Source of the DNA: Hemicordylus capensis
Lineage: Eukaryota; Chordata; Lepidosauria; Squamata; Cordylidae
Assembly: GCF_027244095.1 (NCBI RefSeq)
Contig: NC_069657.1
Coordinates: 241,654,674-241,718,673 of the forward strand
Direction of reading: 5' to 3'
Length of the DNA stretch: 64,000 nt
The position numbers and the translations under genes are program-made. This document shows, in pieces, positions 11,601-20,422 of the stretch. Every line of letters begins with the position of its first letter. Within the stretch, counting starts at the first letter, position 1. The notes beneath the pieces are model-generated. The model did not search any database and was not told the DNA's origin. It saw only the letters and a list, made by a program, of their open reading frames with translations.

Positions 11601-12619
11601 AACACACGAATGAGCAGCAGGCGCTTACTGGTACATGGTGTACAGTCGAACTGATGGAGGCTATGGCCAGGGGGTATAACGTTGTGAAAATCGATGAGGT
11701 GTGGCATTTTGAAAAAAAATCTGACAAACTCTTCACAGGTTATATCAATACCTTTCTCAGGCAGAAGCAGGAAGCATCGGGGTTTCCCCAGTGGTGTGTT
11801 AGTGCGGAGGATAAAGAGAAATACATCCGCGATTACCATAAAAGAGAAGGAGTGCTCTTGCGCCAGGATCAGATTGATGTCAACCCTACAAAGCGTCAAA
11901 TTGCCAAATTGTTTTTAAATTCTTTGTGGGGTAAGTTTGCTCAGAGAACAAACCTGCCTAACACATCCATTCTGAGGGACCCTGATATGTTTTTTCACTA
12001 TCTGTTTTCAAATAAGTATGAGGTTTCAATGTGTGAGTTTATTGATGATGACACATGCTGTGTTTGTTGGAAACATACCCAAGACCGCATAACAACCTCA
12101 GGTACCACCAATGTTTTCCTAGCCTGTTTTACAACAGCCTACGGCCGTCTAGAGCTGTACCAACTGTTACACAAACTGCAAGACCGCTGTTTATACCACG
12201 ATACAGATTCTGTGATATTTGTAAGCCGTGAAGGTTTGTACAACCCACCCCTCAGTGATTTTTTAGGGGAGCTAACCAGCGAGCTTCCCTCAGATCAATA
12301 CATCACTGAGTTCGTGAGCACCGGTCCTAAATCTTATGGGTACAAGCTGTCTGGGGGCGATACCTGTGTAAAAGTGAAAGGAATAACTTTGAATTATGCA
12401 AATAATCAAAAAATTAATTTTGACACTCTCAAAGATCTTGTCTTTGCCTACACTGCTGGTGAGGACCCTCCGCGTGAGATTGTAGTGGAACAGAAAGGTA
12501 TAGTAAGGAACAAAAAGCAGTGGACGCTCGAAACAAAAACTCTAAGGAAAACACAGAGGGTTGTTTTTGACAAACGTGTCATTGTTAACGGGTTTAAAAC
12601 AGTGCCTTACGGTTTTTAA
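8689..12619 (+). pseudogene. POLB: Polinton protein-primed DNA polymerase B
   Basis: Replicates the element from a protein primer. The N-terminal half has an acidic start, a conserved block from MYFEFRFVNLH, and a Cys/His-rich zinc region (CQICSTPYSHTHDC; CSKCDHYVD; CHTCYDYF). Next come the proofreading exonuclease motifs: YDCEC (Exo I), HNFHGYDAYLIL (Exo II) and YCHQDVNIL (Exo III). The polymerase motifs follow: DFTSLYP (A), KLFLNSLWGKF (B), YHDTDS (C) and GPKSYGY. All are in family order. Total length, about 1,300 codons, suits a Polinton PolB. The frame is interrupted about twice, so it is a fossil gene. A divergent older copy of its N-terminal half lies at 27150-28340. Confidence 0.95.
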
Positions 12620-13299
12620 ATGGATACCCGCTGGCAGCACCCCTTCTCAGCCATTCTGGCTGGTCCTAGTAACTGTGGCAAAAGTTTTTTTATAAAAAAA
12701 CATGTTGGACAATGCTCACTCTGTCCTATCTGTTGTTCCTGATAAAATTGTATGGTGTTATGCCTGTTGGCAGCCTCTGTATAAAGAACTGGCCTGTAAA
12801 TATCCAATCATTACCTTTGTGGAGGGTATACCCTTGCAGCTGACAGATGATGAGCTGTTACCCCCCCAATAAAAACTGCTTTCTTGTACTGGATGACCTT
12901 ATGGCTTCTTGTTCTGACAACAGTCAGATTGAAAAGGGGTTTACGCAATAGGTTCACCACCGGAACCTGAGTATTTTTTTCATTACACAAAATGTATTCT
13001 GTAAAGGAAAAGCCGCACGTACCATAAGCCTTAATGCTAAGTATATGGTGCTCTTCAAAAATCCTAGGGATAAGTTACAGATTGTAACTCTGGCACGTCA
13101 AATTTTACCAGGCAATGCCAGATATTTCATGGAGGCATACGCTGATGCTACTCAAAAGCCCTATGGTTATCTGGTTGTGGATTTAAATCCTGAAACCCCA
13201 GAATCCTACAGGCTCAGAAGTGGCCTTTTCCCTCCTGACTGGCCAGTGGTGTACACCATGAAGAAAGTACAGCCCGGATACAAAAGGGGAGGTCTTTAA
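12620..13299 (+). pseudogene. Polinton genome-packaging ATPase (FtsK/HerA type)
   Basis: Begins right after the polymerase. The first codons include a Walker A motif (AGPSNCGKSFF). Further on is the conserved Polinton ATPase block IFFITQN and then SLNAKYMVLFKNPRDK, with a C-terminal tail ending at 13299. In virion-forming relatives this enzyme pumps DNA into the capsid. The gene is broken several times. Size (about 225 codons) and position after PolB match other Polintons. Confidence 0.88.
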
Positions 13300-13344
13300 T
13301 CTTTGGTGACACATATTACAACCAGGCCTCCTCTGAGGGACATC

Positions 13345-13674
13345 ATGTCTAAATGCCTGAAGAGAAATCTTGCCCTCTTAAAACTTATTATTAAAACTCC
13401 ACCAAAGCAGAGAAAAGCCATTTTATGCTCAGCATCTGATGACCTAATTGCTGCTATATCAGAGATAGCATTGAACACCTTGAAAGGGAACATTCCTTTA
13501 TCCCCAAGACAGGTGAGCTTACTAAGAAGAAGGCGCAGCATAATTAAAAACCTGAGTAACAAACGTGTGTCTCTAAGAAAAAAGAAGCTGCTTGTAAAAC
13601 AATCTGGGGGATTTATTGCTCCTCTCTTAAGCATTGCCATTCCTCTGATAACGGGTCTTCTAACTAGATGCTAA
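13345..13674 (+). CDS. small basic Polinton protein with QSGGF hydrophobic tail
   Basis: About 109 residues from the ATG at 13345 (MSKCLKRNLALLK); an upstream in-frame ATG at 13303 is less likely. The middle is very basic (LRRRRS, SLRKKKLL). The end is KQSGGFIAPLLS then a hydrophobic helix IPLITGLL. A basic body with a Gly-Gly-Phe amphipathic tail recurs in Polintons and resembles adenovirus minor core or membrane-lytic proteins, so a structural role is likely but not proven. It is open throughout and overlaps the next gene by a few bases. Confidence 0.7.
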   Translation: MSKCLKRNLALLKLIIKTPPKQRKAILCSASDDLIAAISEIALNTLKGNIPLSPRQVSLLRRRRSIIKNLSNKRVSLRKKKLLVKQSGGFIAPLLSIAIPLITGLLTRC

Positions 13675-14369
13675 TGGAACACGCTGAAAAAATGTTCTTG
13701 GTTCCTAAAAGTCAATTAGAAGTTTTAAAGACTAATTTTCCCAAGGAGGAAAACATCAGGACTGGTGCTATCTATGCTTTAGACGCTGAAATGCAAGGGG
13801 TTCTTCAGAGGACAGGTTTAACAGAATATGAAAAAGCTAAACTCTATGAAGCTCTACTTCAAAAATATTTAACCCACATAAGAAAGGGTGATGAAGAGAA
13901 AGGAAAACTAAACCTGTTTCTACCCCAACCCGAGCTGCCTGCTGCTGAAGGTCCACAAACCCCGGATCCCTCCTTTCAGGAAATCTTGGACACTTTACCT
14001 GTGCGTTGTAGGAACCCAGCAAAGATTTTGTTAAACAAGCTGAGGCATAATGCTCCAGTTACAGCGTGGGATGAGAGGGGTCGTTTTGTCTATAAAGGTG
14101 CTGCTGTTGAAGGTTCCAACATGGTTGACCTGATCAAAGCATTCACCCAAGTTCATGCACTGCCCCCCAAACATTTCCCTAAAGGCTGGGATCTGTTCAT
14201 GAGCGGTTTGGCAGAGTTAAATGTCCCTACCTCTATTGCAGGAAACCCTACCAGCAGGGAGTTTTTGGAGCATGTGAAGAATCCTACCCCTAGAGCTAGC
14301 CCTCTACTCTTAACTCCTACACCCCGGACTCCTAAAATACCCTTGAGAACTCACTGGCTCCAGTTGTAA
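13668..14369 (+). CDS. conserved Polinton protein of unknown function
   Basis: 233 codons, open throughout. The N-terminal part is helical and charged (AEKMFLVPKSQLEVLK). The middle has a Pro/Glu-rich linker, then the block KILLNKLRHN..VTAWDERGRFVYKGAAVEGSNMVDLI, which I associate with an uncharacterised conserved Polinton protein. Then comes PKGWDLFMSGLAELNVP and a Pro/Thr-rich end. It is the last rightward gene; AATAAA follows at about 14389. Function unknown; a virion protein is plausible from its neighbours. Confidence 0.7.
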   Translation: MLMEHAEKMFLVPKSQLEVLKTNFPKEENIRTGAIYALDAEMQGVLQRTGLTEYEKAKLYEALLQKYLTHIRKGDEEKGKLNLFLPQPELPAAEGPQTPDPSFQEILDTLPVRCRNPAKILLNKLRHNAPVTAWDERGRFVYKGAAVEGSNMVDLIKAFTQVHALPPKHFPKGWDLFMSGLAELNVPTSIAGNPTSREFLEHVKNPTPRASPLLLTPTPRTPKIPLRTHWLQL

Positions 14370-14524
14370 CCTGTTACATAATGTGACAAATAAAATTTTT
14401 CTCTGAAATATATATATATATTTTTTTCCAGCTGGTAGTTGCTGTTTTTGCAGGTAAGGAAGACACAAGCACACATATCCTTTTTTTCTTTTTCTTTTTC
14501 TTTTTTCTTTTTAAGCCTCAAGGC
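14370..14524. terminator. convergent 3' ends of the two Polinton gene blocks
   Basis: AATAAA for the rightward block lies at about 14389-14394. A second AATAAA on the minus strand (tttatt at 14529-14534) overlaps the end of the protease gene. Between them are a (TA)n run and a pyrimidine-rich stretch (14481-14513). The two sets of transcripts end here. Confidence 0.7.
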
Positions 14525-15070
14525 TTACTTTATTGTTCTGTGAAAATCAGTACAAGATCCACAGACTTGGGTGTTTTGGAAATAATTTGGGGCATGTCTA
14601 GGTATGCATTTCTTTTTCTTAACATACATCTCCACCATTTGGTCATTTCTTTCTAAATCCTCAGAATACAATTCTTGAATCTGTTTAAATGTTAACCCCT
14701 TACTCCTCTGTTGCAGAAAAAACACACAGTGGTAGCCACATGTCACGGCATCTGAAGCTTGTAGCTGACGTTGTTGAAAGATTATCTGGTTGGCATTTTT
14801 TCTTAGGAAATTCATGATGGTTTTGGGAAACAGAGGGTGATTTGGGCGGTGTCCATAAGAATAAAAAAATTCTCCCCGGTTGTCCTCTGTTAAGTAAATG
14901 GCAAGCCAATGCTCTCCGGCCTGATTGGAAGGATGCGTGTTCACCACTAGACCGGACGGTCTTTGTAGCAGTCTTTTTCTCGGCAACCCATCATTAGGAA
15001 AAACTCCAAAGAAGGTCTTTTGGGAGCAGGGGCTTACAGACAACACACGCGTTAACTGTATGCTATCCAT
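14525..15070 (-). CDS. Polinton adenain-like cysteine protease
   Basis: Processes virion proteins in virus-like relatives; C5/adenain family. The start is taken as MDSIQLTRV at 15070; an upstream ATG at 15094 is less typical. It shows the His motif GEHWLAIYL, the FFYSYG block after it, and the catalytic Cys region TCGYHCVFFLQQ, in the right order and spacing. About 181 residues, normal for the family. The frame is open throughout. It is the last gene of the leftward block, directly after the major capsid gene, with its AATAAA overlapping the final codons. Confidence 0.9.
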   Translation of the reverse strand: MDSIQLTRVLSVSPCSQKTFFGVFPNDGLPRKRLLQRPSGLVVNTHPSNQAGEHWLAIYLTEDNRGEFFYSYGHRPNHPLFPKTIMNFLRKNANQIIFQQRQLQASDAVTCGYHCVFFLQQRSKGLTFKQIQELYSEDLERNDQMVEMYVKKKKCIPRHAPNYFQNTQVCGSCTDFHRTIK

Positions 15071-15071
15071 T

Positions 15072-16381
15072 TCACATATAGTCAAACAGCACATTCCTCC
15101 TGTGATTTATCTCTATGAGATTATCGAATACTGCATACACAAGCATGTTGATTGTTGTCGGTAGGGGTCTGGCAAAACGTATTTCTGCTCTCAGGTTCCC
15201 GGTTTTAATCAGGGAATAGTGACCCCCACATTCTTGGTCTGGAGTCAGATCAAAAGCTAGCAGTGTGTAGCCCTTCCTATATTCTTCCCTGTTAATGAGC
15301 AGTGCTCTATCTTCCAGATGCTTACCAGTGGCCTGCGCAAGGCCCATGTACTCACGGACACAATTACCGGTTTGAAAGTCAGGCTGGTACGGCTTCATGG
15401 GCACAGGGGTGCTGTCCATATAAAACATGCAAAGTTAATTTCATAATGCTTGAAATTGAAGGGGTTCTTAGAGAATGTTCCGCTAAAGGCATCATTATCC
15501 ACAAAACCAATTATGACAGTTTTGGGTAGTTGTCCTAAAAATAAATTTTCCTAATTGCTGACACGACTTCCAATCGGAATGCTAAACACTTTCATACTCA
15601 CACGGTCCACAGGGTATTTCGCATTGGCTGTGAGCAAAGCCTCTGCATGTGCTAAACGCACAACAGGGTTCAGGTAACATTTCTTGATAAAGAGAGAAGC
15701 TGACACTATCTGCAACTTGTATTGGGGGTTAGCCCCATCAGCCATCAAACAGAATGCATCCTTGCTGCGTGTTAGCTTAATTTTCACATCTACACCATTT
15801 AACAGTAGTTTTTCTTGAAAAAACAGATCTGCATGAAGACACCCCAGCAGGTCTACCTTCCGGCTTCTAGCCGTAAAGGCGGCCCTTTCTATAAATCCAG
15901 AATTTTCGCCATCCAACTTTCGGACGTCCTGATGGGCGGCCGTGTCCTTATAAAATAAACCTGCTGAGAATTGGGTGGCTAGGGTGTTCTCGCTGTAATT
16001 CATCAGCATTTTGATGATAGCCCTGTAGGGATAGGTACTGCTGCTCTGACTGACAAGACGGTCTCCCAGGGTTACATCCACCTGGCTAAACAGGGTCGCA
16101 ATAGGGTAATTCACTAGCCCTACTGCTGCATCCTGGGCAAGAGCCGTTCCATCCTCATTGACAATTCTACAGCACATGTATAGAAGCGTGTTATTTAAGT
16201 CCATGTAAAAATCCCCTGCCCCTGCAATAAAGAAATCCAAAGGGGCATTGTCTGCCAGAGCTGTTAAGGGTGGCACTTCAACATACACGCTTCTTTCAAT
16301 ACTGGTTTGCGTCAGAGCAATTTGAAACAGGTCCAGTTCAGACTTAACACATTCTTCAGAGCTGCTATGTATAAAAGCCAT
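15072..16381 (-). pseudogene. Polinton major capsid protein (double jelly-roll)
   Basis: Two long stretches in series: the N-terminal part from MAFIHSSSEECVKSELDLF (16381 down to about 15551), with PLDFFIAGAGDFYMDL, VDVTLGDRLV and YPYRAIIKMLMNY, and the C-terminal part (15428-15072), with GNCVREYMGLAQ, GYTLLAFDLTPDQ and FARPLPTTINMLVYAVFD. These are typical of the Polinton hexon-like protein that builds the icosahedral shell. Total about 430 codons. The gene is interrupted once or twice. It sits between the protease and the small structural genes, the standard order. Confidence 0.9.
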
Positions 16382-16390
16382 TGTGTGTTT

Positions 16391-16543
16391 TTAAAAGATA
16401 TCCCCGGCGGAGCCTCTCCTCTTCCTCTTAGGGCCACATTTACGCTTATGAGCCTTCGGCTGTCTCACAGCTTTTCTTTTAAGAGGACAGGGAGGTCCCT
16501 TTAGTTGCACACGTGATGCTTTTCGTTTTCTCTTGATATACAT
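16391..16543 (-). CDS. 50-residue very basic Polinton protein
   Basis: Starts MYIKRKRKASRVQLKG and ends RRGSAGDIF; about 20 of the 50 residues are Lys or Arg. It fits exactly between the capsid gene (ending at 16381 on its 5' side) and the gene at 16559, with no overlap. Such short arginine/lysine-rich proteins in adenovirus-like particles condense DNA, so a core protein role is plausible. Open throughout. The call rests on composition and position. Confidence 0.55.
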   Translation of the reverse strand: MYIKRKRKASRVQLKGPPCPLKRKAVRQPKAHKRKCGPKRKRRGSAGDIF

Positions 16544-16558
16544 GAGCCCTGATCCTCT

Positions 16559-16843
16559 TTAGGTGGTTGGGTTATGGGCCATCCTATTCACAACTGTTTG
16601 AGTGATGTGACTAGCAACGTCTTTAGCAATACCTTGGGCGGCTGTTTTAAAGTGTGGTTTAAGGATCCCCAACCCCTTTATCAAAAGGGGTGCTGCCATC
16701 CTGAATAGGCGCCGGAATATACCACCTATGCCGGCACCATACATGACAGGTGTGCCCGCATAACTGGTGAGGGCCCTTCCTGCCTGGGCCCTGTAATAGT
16801 TTTTGTAAAGGGTGGGATCCCCATAACTTTTCAGAGTTGGCAT
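16559..16843 (-). CDS. Polinton minor structural protein, Gly-rich amphipathic
   Basis: 94 residues from MPTLKSYGDPTLYKNYYRAQAG. The middle has YAGTPVMYGAGIGGIFRRLFRMAAPLL, a glycine-rich amphipathic segment recurring in Polintons and reminiscent of the adenovirus protein VI/X group. The C-terminus is helical. Open throughout. It lies between the basic protein and the penton-like gene, three bases from the latter. A membrane-active or cementing role is likely by analogy only. Confidence 0.75.
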   Translation of the reverse strand: MPTLKSYGDPTLYKNYYRAQAGRALTSYAGTPVMYGAGIGGIFRRLFRMAAPLLIKGLGILKPHFKTAAQGIAKDVASHITQTVVNRMAHNPTT

Positions 16844-16845
16844 TT

Positions 16846-17598
16846 TTAATTTTTTTTAAAAAACTGCGCACCTCTCTGGGGCCGAAAGTGCAGCTTCACA
16901 ATCACCTTGCCGAAACGGAATGATACATTCCGGTCTGGGTCGTTCTTTATTTCTACTGTTATCGTGTTGATGTGGTTTTTGCTCACTGGGATATAGTGGG
17001 GCTTATCGTAGACAATGGTAACACGTTCCCCATTTTTCCCTTGTAGGGGTACGTTCCGCAAAAGGCGCACATAGTGGTCTCCCACTATCTGATGTTCCAC
17101 AATGTCTGTATAAACAAACAGCGTGTTAAACCCCCCAGTTATGTCTGCAGGGAAAGGGAATATTTTGGTAGGTGTGTCAGGATGGAGTCCTAATATGTGG
17201 GCTAATTCTGCTTCCGCTGAAAAAGCAAAAGAATTGTCACGACCATCGATCTGTATATATGAATTCACAGGGTCATATTTCAGGGTCGTACCCTCCATGG
17301 CTGCCTTGGTGCTTGCGATTTCATTAATATTGTCAGCCAAATCTGTAATGCTTGGGTAATACCCCTTTCGTACAGTGAAGAGCCGCATCCTTGGCCACCT
17401 GGTATATTCAAAGGGTGTCTCCTCCGTAATAGTGTTCCAGCTGTGCGGGTACTGTATCTCAGCGAGGCCCACTTCCCACTCTCCAGGAAGATCCAGGGGC
17501 TTTGCTAATTGGATAGTGTAGGCAGAACTAGTGTTCTGTGGGAAGGTCTTATGGCTGGCATTACTGGGCAGAGTAACAGAAAACCCTCTGCCTGCCAT
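16846..17598 (-). CDS. Polinton penton-like minor capsid protein
   Basis: 250 residues, open throughout, starting MAGRGFSVTLPSNASHKTFP. Conserved blocks include LDLPGEWEVGLAEIQYPHSW near the N-terminus and an alternation of beta-type strands; HYIPVSKNHINTITVEI and VSFRFGKVIVKLHFR lie near the end. This is the single jelly-roll protein that fills the fivefold vertices in the Polinton capsid model. Its neighbours, the integrase upstream and the minor structural gene downstream, fit the standard order. Confidence 0.88.
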   Translation of the reverse strand: MAGRGFSVTLPSNASHKTFPQNTSSAYTIQLAKPLDLPGEWEVGLAEIQYPHSWNTITEETPFEYTRWPRMRLFTVRKGYYPSITDLADNINEIASTKAAMEGTTLKYDPVNSYIQIDGRDNSFAFSAEAELAHILGLHPDTPTKIFPFPADITGGFNTLFVYTDIVEHQIVGDHYVRLLRNVPLQGKNGERVTIVYDKPHYIPVSKNHINTITVEIKNDPDRNVSFRFGKVIVKLHFRPQRGAQFFKKN

Positions 17599-17599
17599 T

Positions 17600-18724
17600 C
17601 TACACCGGTTTGCATAGATCTGAAGCAGGCACCCAGCTGTTGAACTTATCAGGCCAACCTGCCCACTTCACTAAATGTTGTTTTACTCTTCCACGTCCTT
17701 TTGTATCAATAATTTTTTCAACCCTGTACACCTTGTCCGCCCCCTCTTTAACTTTCTGCATTTCTTCCGGATAGAAGCTGCCGTGAACCGCCTCCCCCAT
17801 GTAATCTTTTAACAGGTAAACAGGTCTTTCCCTTCTTCTGATGACTTGGTCCACTATAAAGAATTCTGTGGTGTAGTTCTGTTCATAGCCTTTCTCAAAC
17901 CTTCCTTTAATCTTTGAAATCCTGACATGATCACCTTTTTTTAGCGTAAGAGTCTTGGCTTTTTTGTGGCTAGTGTTACCGTAAACAGTTTTCCATACAG
18001 CCAACTCATTGGAAGGCTTAACATCCACAGGCCTGTTTTGTATGGTTCTGTGAAAACTGTGGTTATAGCTCTTTATGAGTTCCGGTAAAACATCGATATA
18101 TCTGAAGGTATTGTGAGCTGTGAAAAACCTCCACATTCGTGTTTTTAGTGTTCGGTTAAACCGCTCAACCACAGCAGCTTTGACATCATTGTTCATGACG
18201 AAATGGTGTATTTCTTGTTCCTTTAATAGGGCCCCTACTGTCTTATTTAAAAATTCACCCCCTCTGTCCGTCTGGAGCTTTCTAGGTTTTCGGCCTTCAC
18301 TGAAAATAGCTTAAAAAGCCCTGGCCACTTCCCTGCCCTTTTTGTCTTTTAGAGGTACACACCATGCGTATTTAGATAGAATATCCACAACTGTCAATAT
18401 GTACTTGTAGTCATCGTTGTATTTAGAAAATTGTTGCATGTCCACTAGATCGGCTTGCCATTGTACATCAACCCCTGAAACAACCGTCTTGTTTCTTTTA
18501 AAATGTATCCTCGCAGGTTTATGCAGTGTGTAAGCATCCTGCTCTGACAGCCATGTCTTAACTTGTCTTTTACTCAGCTTAGTGTTCTGCCTGGCCTCTT
18601 GATATAGAGGTTCTACACCACCGTAGCTCCCTACGTTCCCTGGTGTGTAATATATTTTCTTTAGGATTTTCTCATGTTCCGCCATGGTGCTACTTAACAC
18701 AGGTATGAACACACATTTTTTCAA
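17600..18724 (-). pseudogene. Polinton retroviral-type integrase with chromodomain
   Basis: Joins element ends to the target; rve (DDE) superfamily. The N-terminal part (18724 to about 18311) has a His/Tyr-rich leader, then the first catalytic Asp region VQWQADLVDM and YILTVVDILSKYAW. The rest (18196 to 17600) has KAAVVERFNRTLKTRMW with the catalytic Glu, an SH3-like segment (KKGDHVRI), and a C-terminal chromodomain (YRVEKII...HLVKWAGWPDKFNSWVP). The chromodomain may guide insertion to marked chromatin. About 375 codons with roughly two interruptions; fossil. Confidence 0.93.
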
Positions 18725-18872
18725 ACAAAATTCTTTTATTGATCGTTTTCAGCACAGACACATGTGATACAGGAAAGGTTGACATCGCCAAGATGCATGT
18801 TCTCAAAGTTCCTGGCCTGTACAAATAAGAGGGGACAACACTTTAATAAAACAGGGCATTAAGTAAAACAAA
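18725..18872. other. Polinton spacer between integrase and rightmost gene
   Basis: About 150 bp with a minus-strand AATAAA (tttatt near 18728). It probably holds the 3' end of the rightmost gene's transcript and the start region of the integrase. No gene seen. Confidence 0.5.
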
Positions 18873-20075
18873 CTAATCATACACAATAAAAGGCATGTGG
18901 CTCACCATCTTGGGAACCTCCACATTTTCATTTAGCTCTTCAGGCATGGCCTTGGTAACCATACCACTATCCATACATTCCTCCTCACCTTCGGCTGCTG
19001 ATGTAACGCTTACATCCCTTAAGTAAGCCTCTGTAGGGCTGGATGGCCATGGTGTCTCACAATCGTCGCACATCCAACAACGCTGATCGGCACACCGGTA
19101 CTCCCAAGGCCTGTTTGACATGAAAGATAGGGAGCCACACTCATCAGCACCCTTATTCAGCTGATGCTTCTTATTCACCCTTTTTTTCCTACGCAGCTTT
19201 GGTTTCACAGGAGCTTCTGTTTCAGAATCTGAGGATGATGAACTCACGTTTCTGGGATTGGGGGGTACTCGTTCTCTCCCCTCAGGTTCCACAATCGCCT
19301 CTTCAGACTCTTGGGGTCCAGTTCCCATAGATGGTTCTTCAACCGATTCGTCCTGCTCCTCAGCTGCTGTTTTCTCTGCAGGTATTGTAAGTACACATCC
19401 ATCAGTGACATCCTCCTCACTCTCAGATGCTGATGTGAAACACACAGCCCTACAATAAGAGTAATGATTCTGGCTAGGACTCGGCGTCTCACATTCACAT
19501 GATGACCAATCTTCGCTCGAACTGCAGCATTTGAGCAAACGATAGGATACCCTTGGCCTGGATGACCACTGCTCAGATCCGCACCCACACTCATCAGAAT
19601 AAGTATACTCCCCACATGAACTATCACAACATTGCTCATCACACCAATCAAAGTGGGGTCTGCTCCTAACCCGTTGCTTTTTCCTACGCAGCTTTGGTTT
19701 CACAGGAGCTTCTGTTTCAGAATCTGATGATGATGAACTCACGTTTCTCTGCTTTAGGGCTGTTACTGGTGGTTCTCGGCTCTCAGATTCCCACTCTACT
19801 TCTTGAGGGTCTCTGTTCTCCGTTTCCACAGGCACACCTTCAGGAGTGGCACAGGAGTCCAGATCTAGTCCATTTTTCAGGCTCGAGGGTGGAGAGTAGG
19901 AGAGGCTCCTCATTAAACCATATTTGGAACGACCCCTTCTAGGCTTCACAGGTGCCATCGGTAAAGGTAGGGTCATGGGGCGTAAGGGTGTCCTGTAATC
20001 AGACATTCTCTCTGCAAAACTGTACAATGGTCCCTTCTGCAGGAACCTACACCCGAGCATGCTACTTATATCCAC
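18873..20075 (-). CDS. Polinton rightmost gene, acidic/basic protein with internal duplication
   Basis: 400 codons from the ATG at 20075 (or about 377 from MSDYRTPLRPM at 20006), open throughout. It is rich in Ser, Glu and Cys. The motif VSSSSSDSETEAPVKPKLRRKK occurs twice (about residues 110-132 and 278-300). Each copy is followed by a Cys-rich stretch and a CETP..S....Y...V..TSA.E.EE block, so the gene arose by internal duplication. The acidic SDSETE next to KLRRKK looks like a casein-kinase-2 site beside a nuclear localisation signal. Position just inside the right TIR suggests the TIR drives it. No family recognised; I infer a regulatory or host-interaction protein. Confidence 0.65.
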   Translation of the reverse strand: MDISSMLGCRFLQKGPLYSFAERMSDYRTPLRPMTLPLPMAPVKPRRGRSKYGLMRSLSYSPPSSLKNGLDLDSCATPEGVPVETENRDPQEVEWESESREPPVTALKQRNVSSSSSDSETEAPVKPKLRRKKQRVRSRPHFDWCDEQCCDSSCGEYTYSDECGCGSEQWSSRPRVSYRLLKCCSSSEDWSSCECETPSPSQNHYSYCRAVCFTSASESEEDVTDGCVLTIPAEKTAAEEQDESVEEPSMGTGPQESEEAIVEPEGRERVPPNPRNVSSSSSDSETEAPVKPKLRRKKRVNKKHQLNKGADECGSLSFMSNRPWEYRCADQRCWMCDDCETPWPSSPTEAYLRDVSVTSAAEGEEECMDSGMVTKAMPEELNENVEVPKMVSHMPFIVYD

Positions 20076-20118
20076 CAGTATCCCTTATCAACCAATAAGA
20101 GCACAATGACACGCAGGG

Positions 20119-20416
20119 TGGGACCTCCTTCCTATTGGTCCTCACAGGTCAGGTGGGTAGGGCTCAATGTACAGGAGGCTCTGGGCATGCCTGGGCATGT
20201 TCTCTGGAGGGTTTACAACTCCTCCCTGCTGTGGTGATGTCATGCCCTTCCGTGGGAGGGGTTTGATGACAGCTTGCCCTTCAGTGGGCGGGGCTTGGTG
20301 ACGTCTTGCCCTTACTAGTCTCTGACTTCACTTTGCCCATACTTCTTGCCCTTACTTAGTCTGTGGCTTCACTTGCCCTTACTTAGGCTCCTCCCAGGTA
20401 TGTATATAATACTACT
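20119..20416. repeat. right terminal inverted repeat of the Polinton
   Basis: 298 bp, the mirror of 2566-2863. Its terminus keeps the AG...CT end expected for Polintons. It carries the same CCAAT, GC-box and CRE-like motifs, here facing leftward toward the gene at 20075. A second CCAAT-type box (attggttg near 20082) lies just inside it. Confidence 0.95.
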
Positions 20417-20422
20417 GATGTA
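20417..20422. repeat. right 6-bp target duplication of the Polinton
   Basis: gatgta, identical to 2560-2565. Confidence 0.88.

Larger units (their letters stand above)
2566..20416. mobile_element. Polinton (Maverick) DNA element, nearly complete fossil
   Basis: 17.85 kb, bounded by 298-bp terminal inverted repeats and a 6-bp duplication (gatgta). The right end reads AGTAGTATTATATAC inward, the expected AG terminus. Gene content is the full Polinton set: protein-primed polymerase B, packaging ATPase, adenain-like protease, double jelly-roll major capsid protein, penton-like minor capsid protein, chromodomain integrase, plus small structural and accessory genes. Two gene blocks point inward and converge near 14.45 kb. 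Four of the large genes are interrupted, roughly eight to ten breaks in total, while several others look whole. TIRs differ at about five or six of 298 positions, suggesting a fairly young insertion. It lies inside a hAT that lies inside a copia, so it is the last arrival of the three. Confidence 0.95.
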
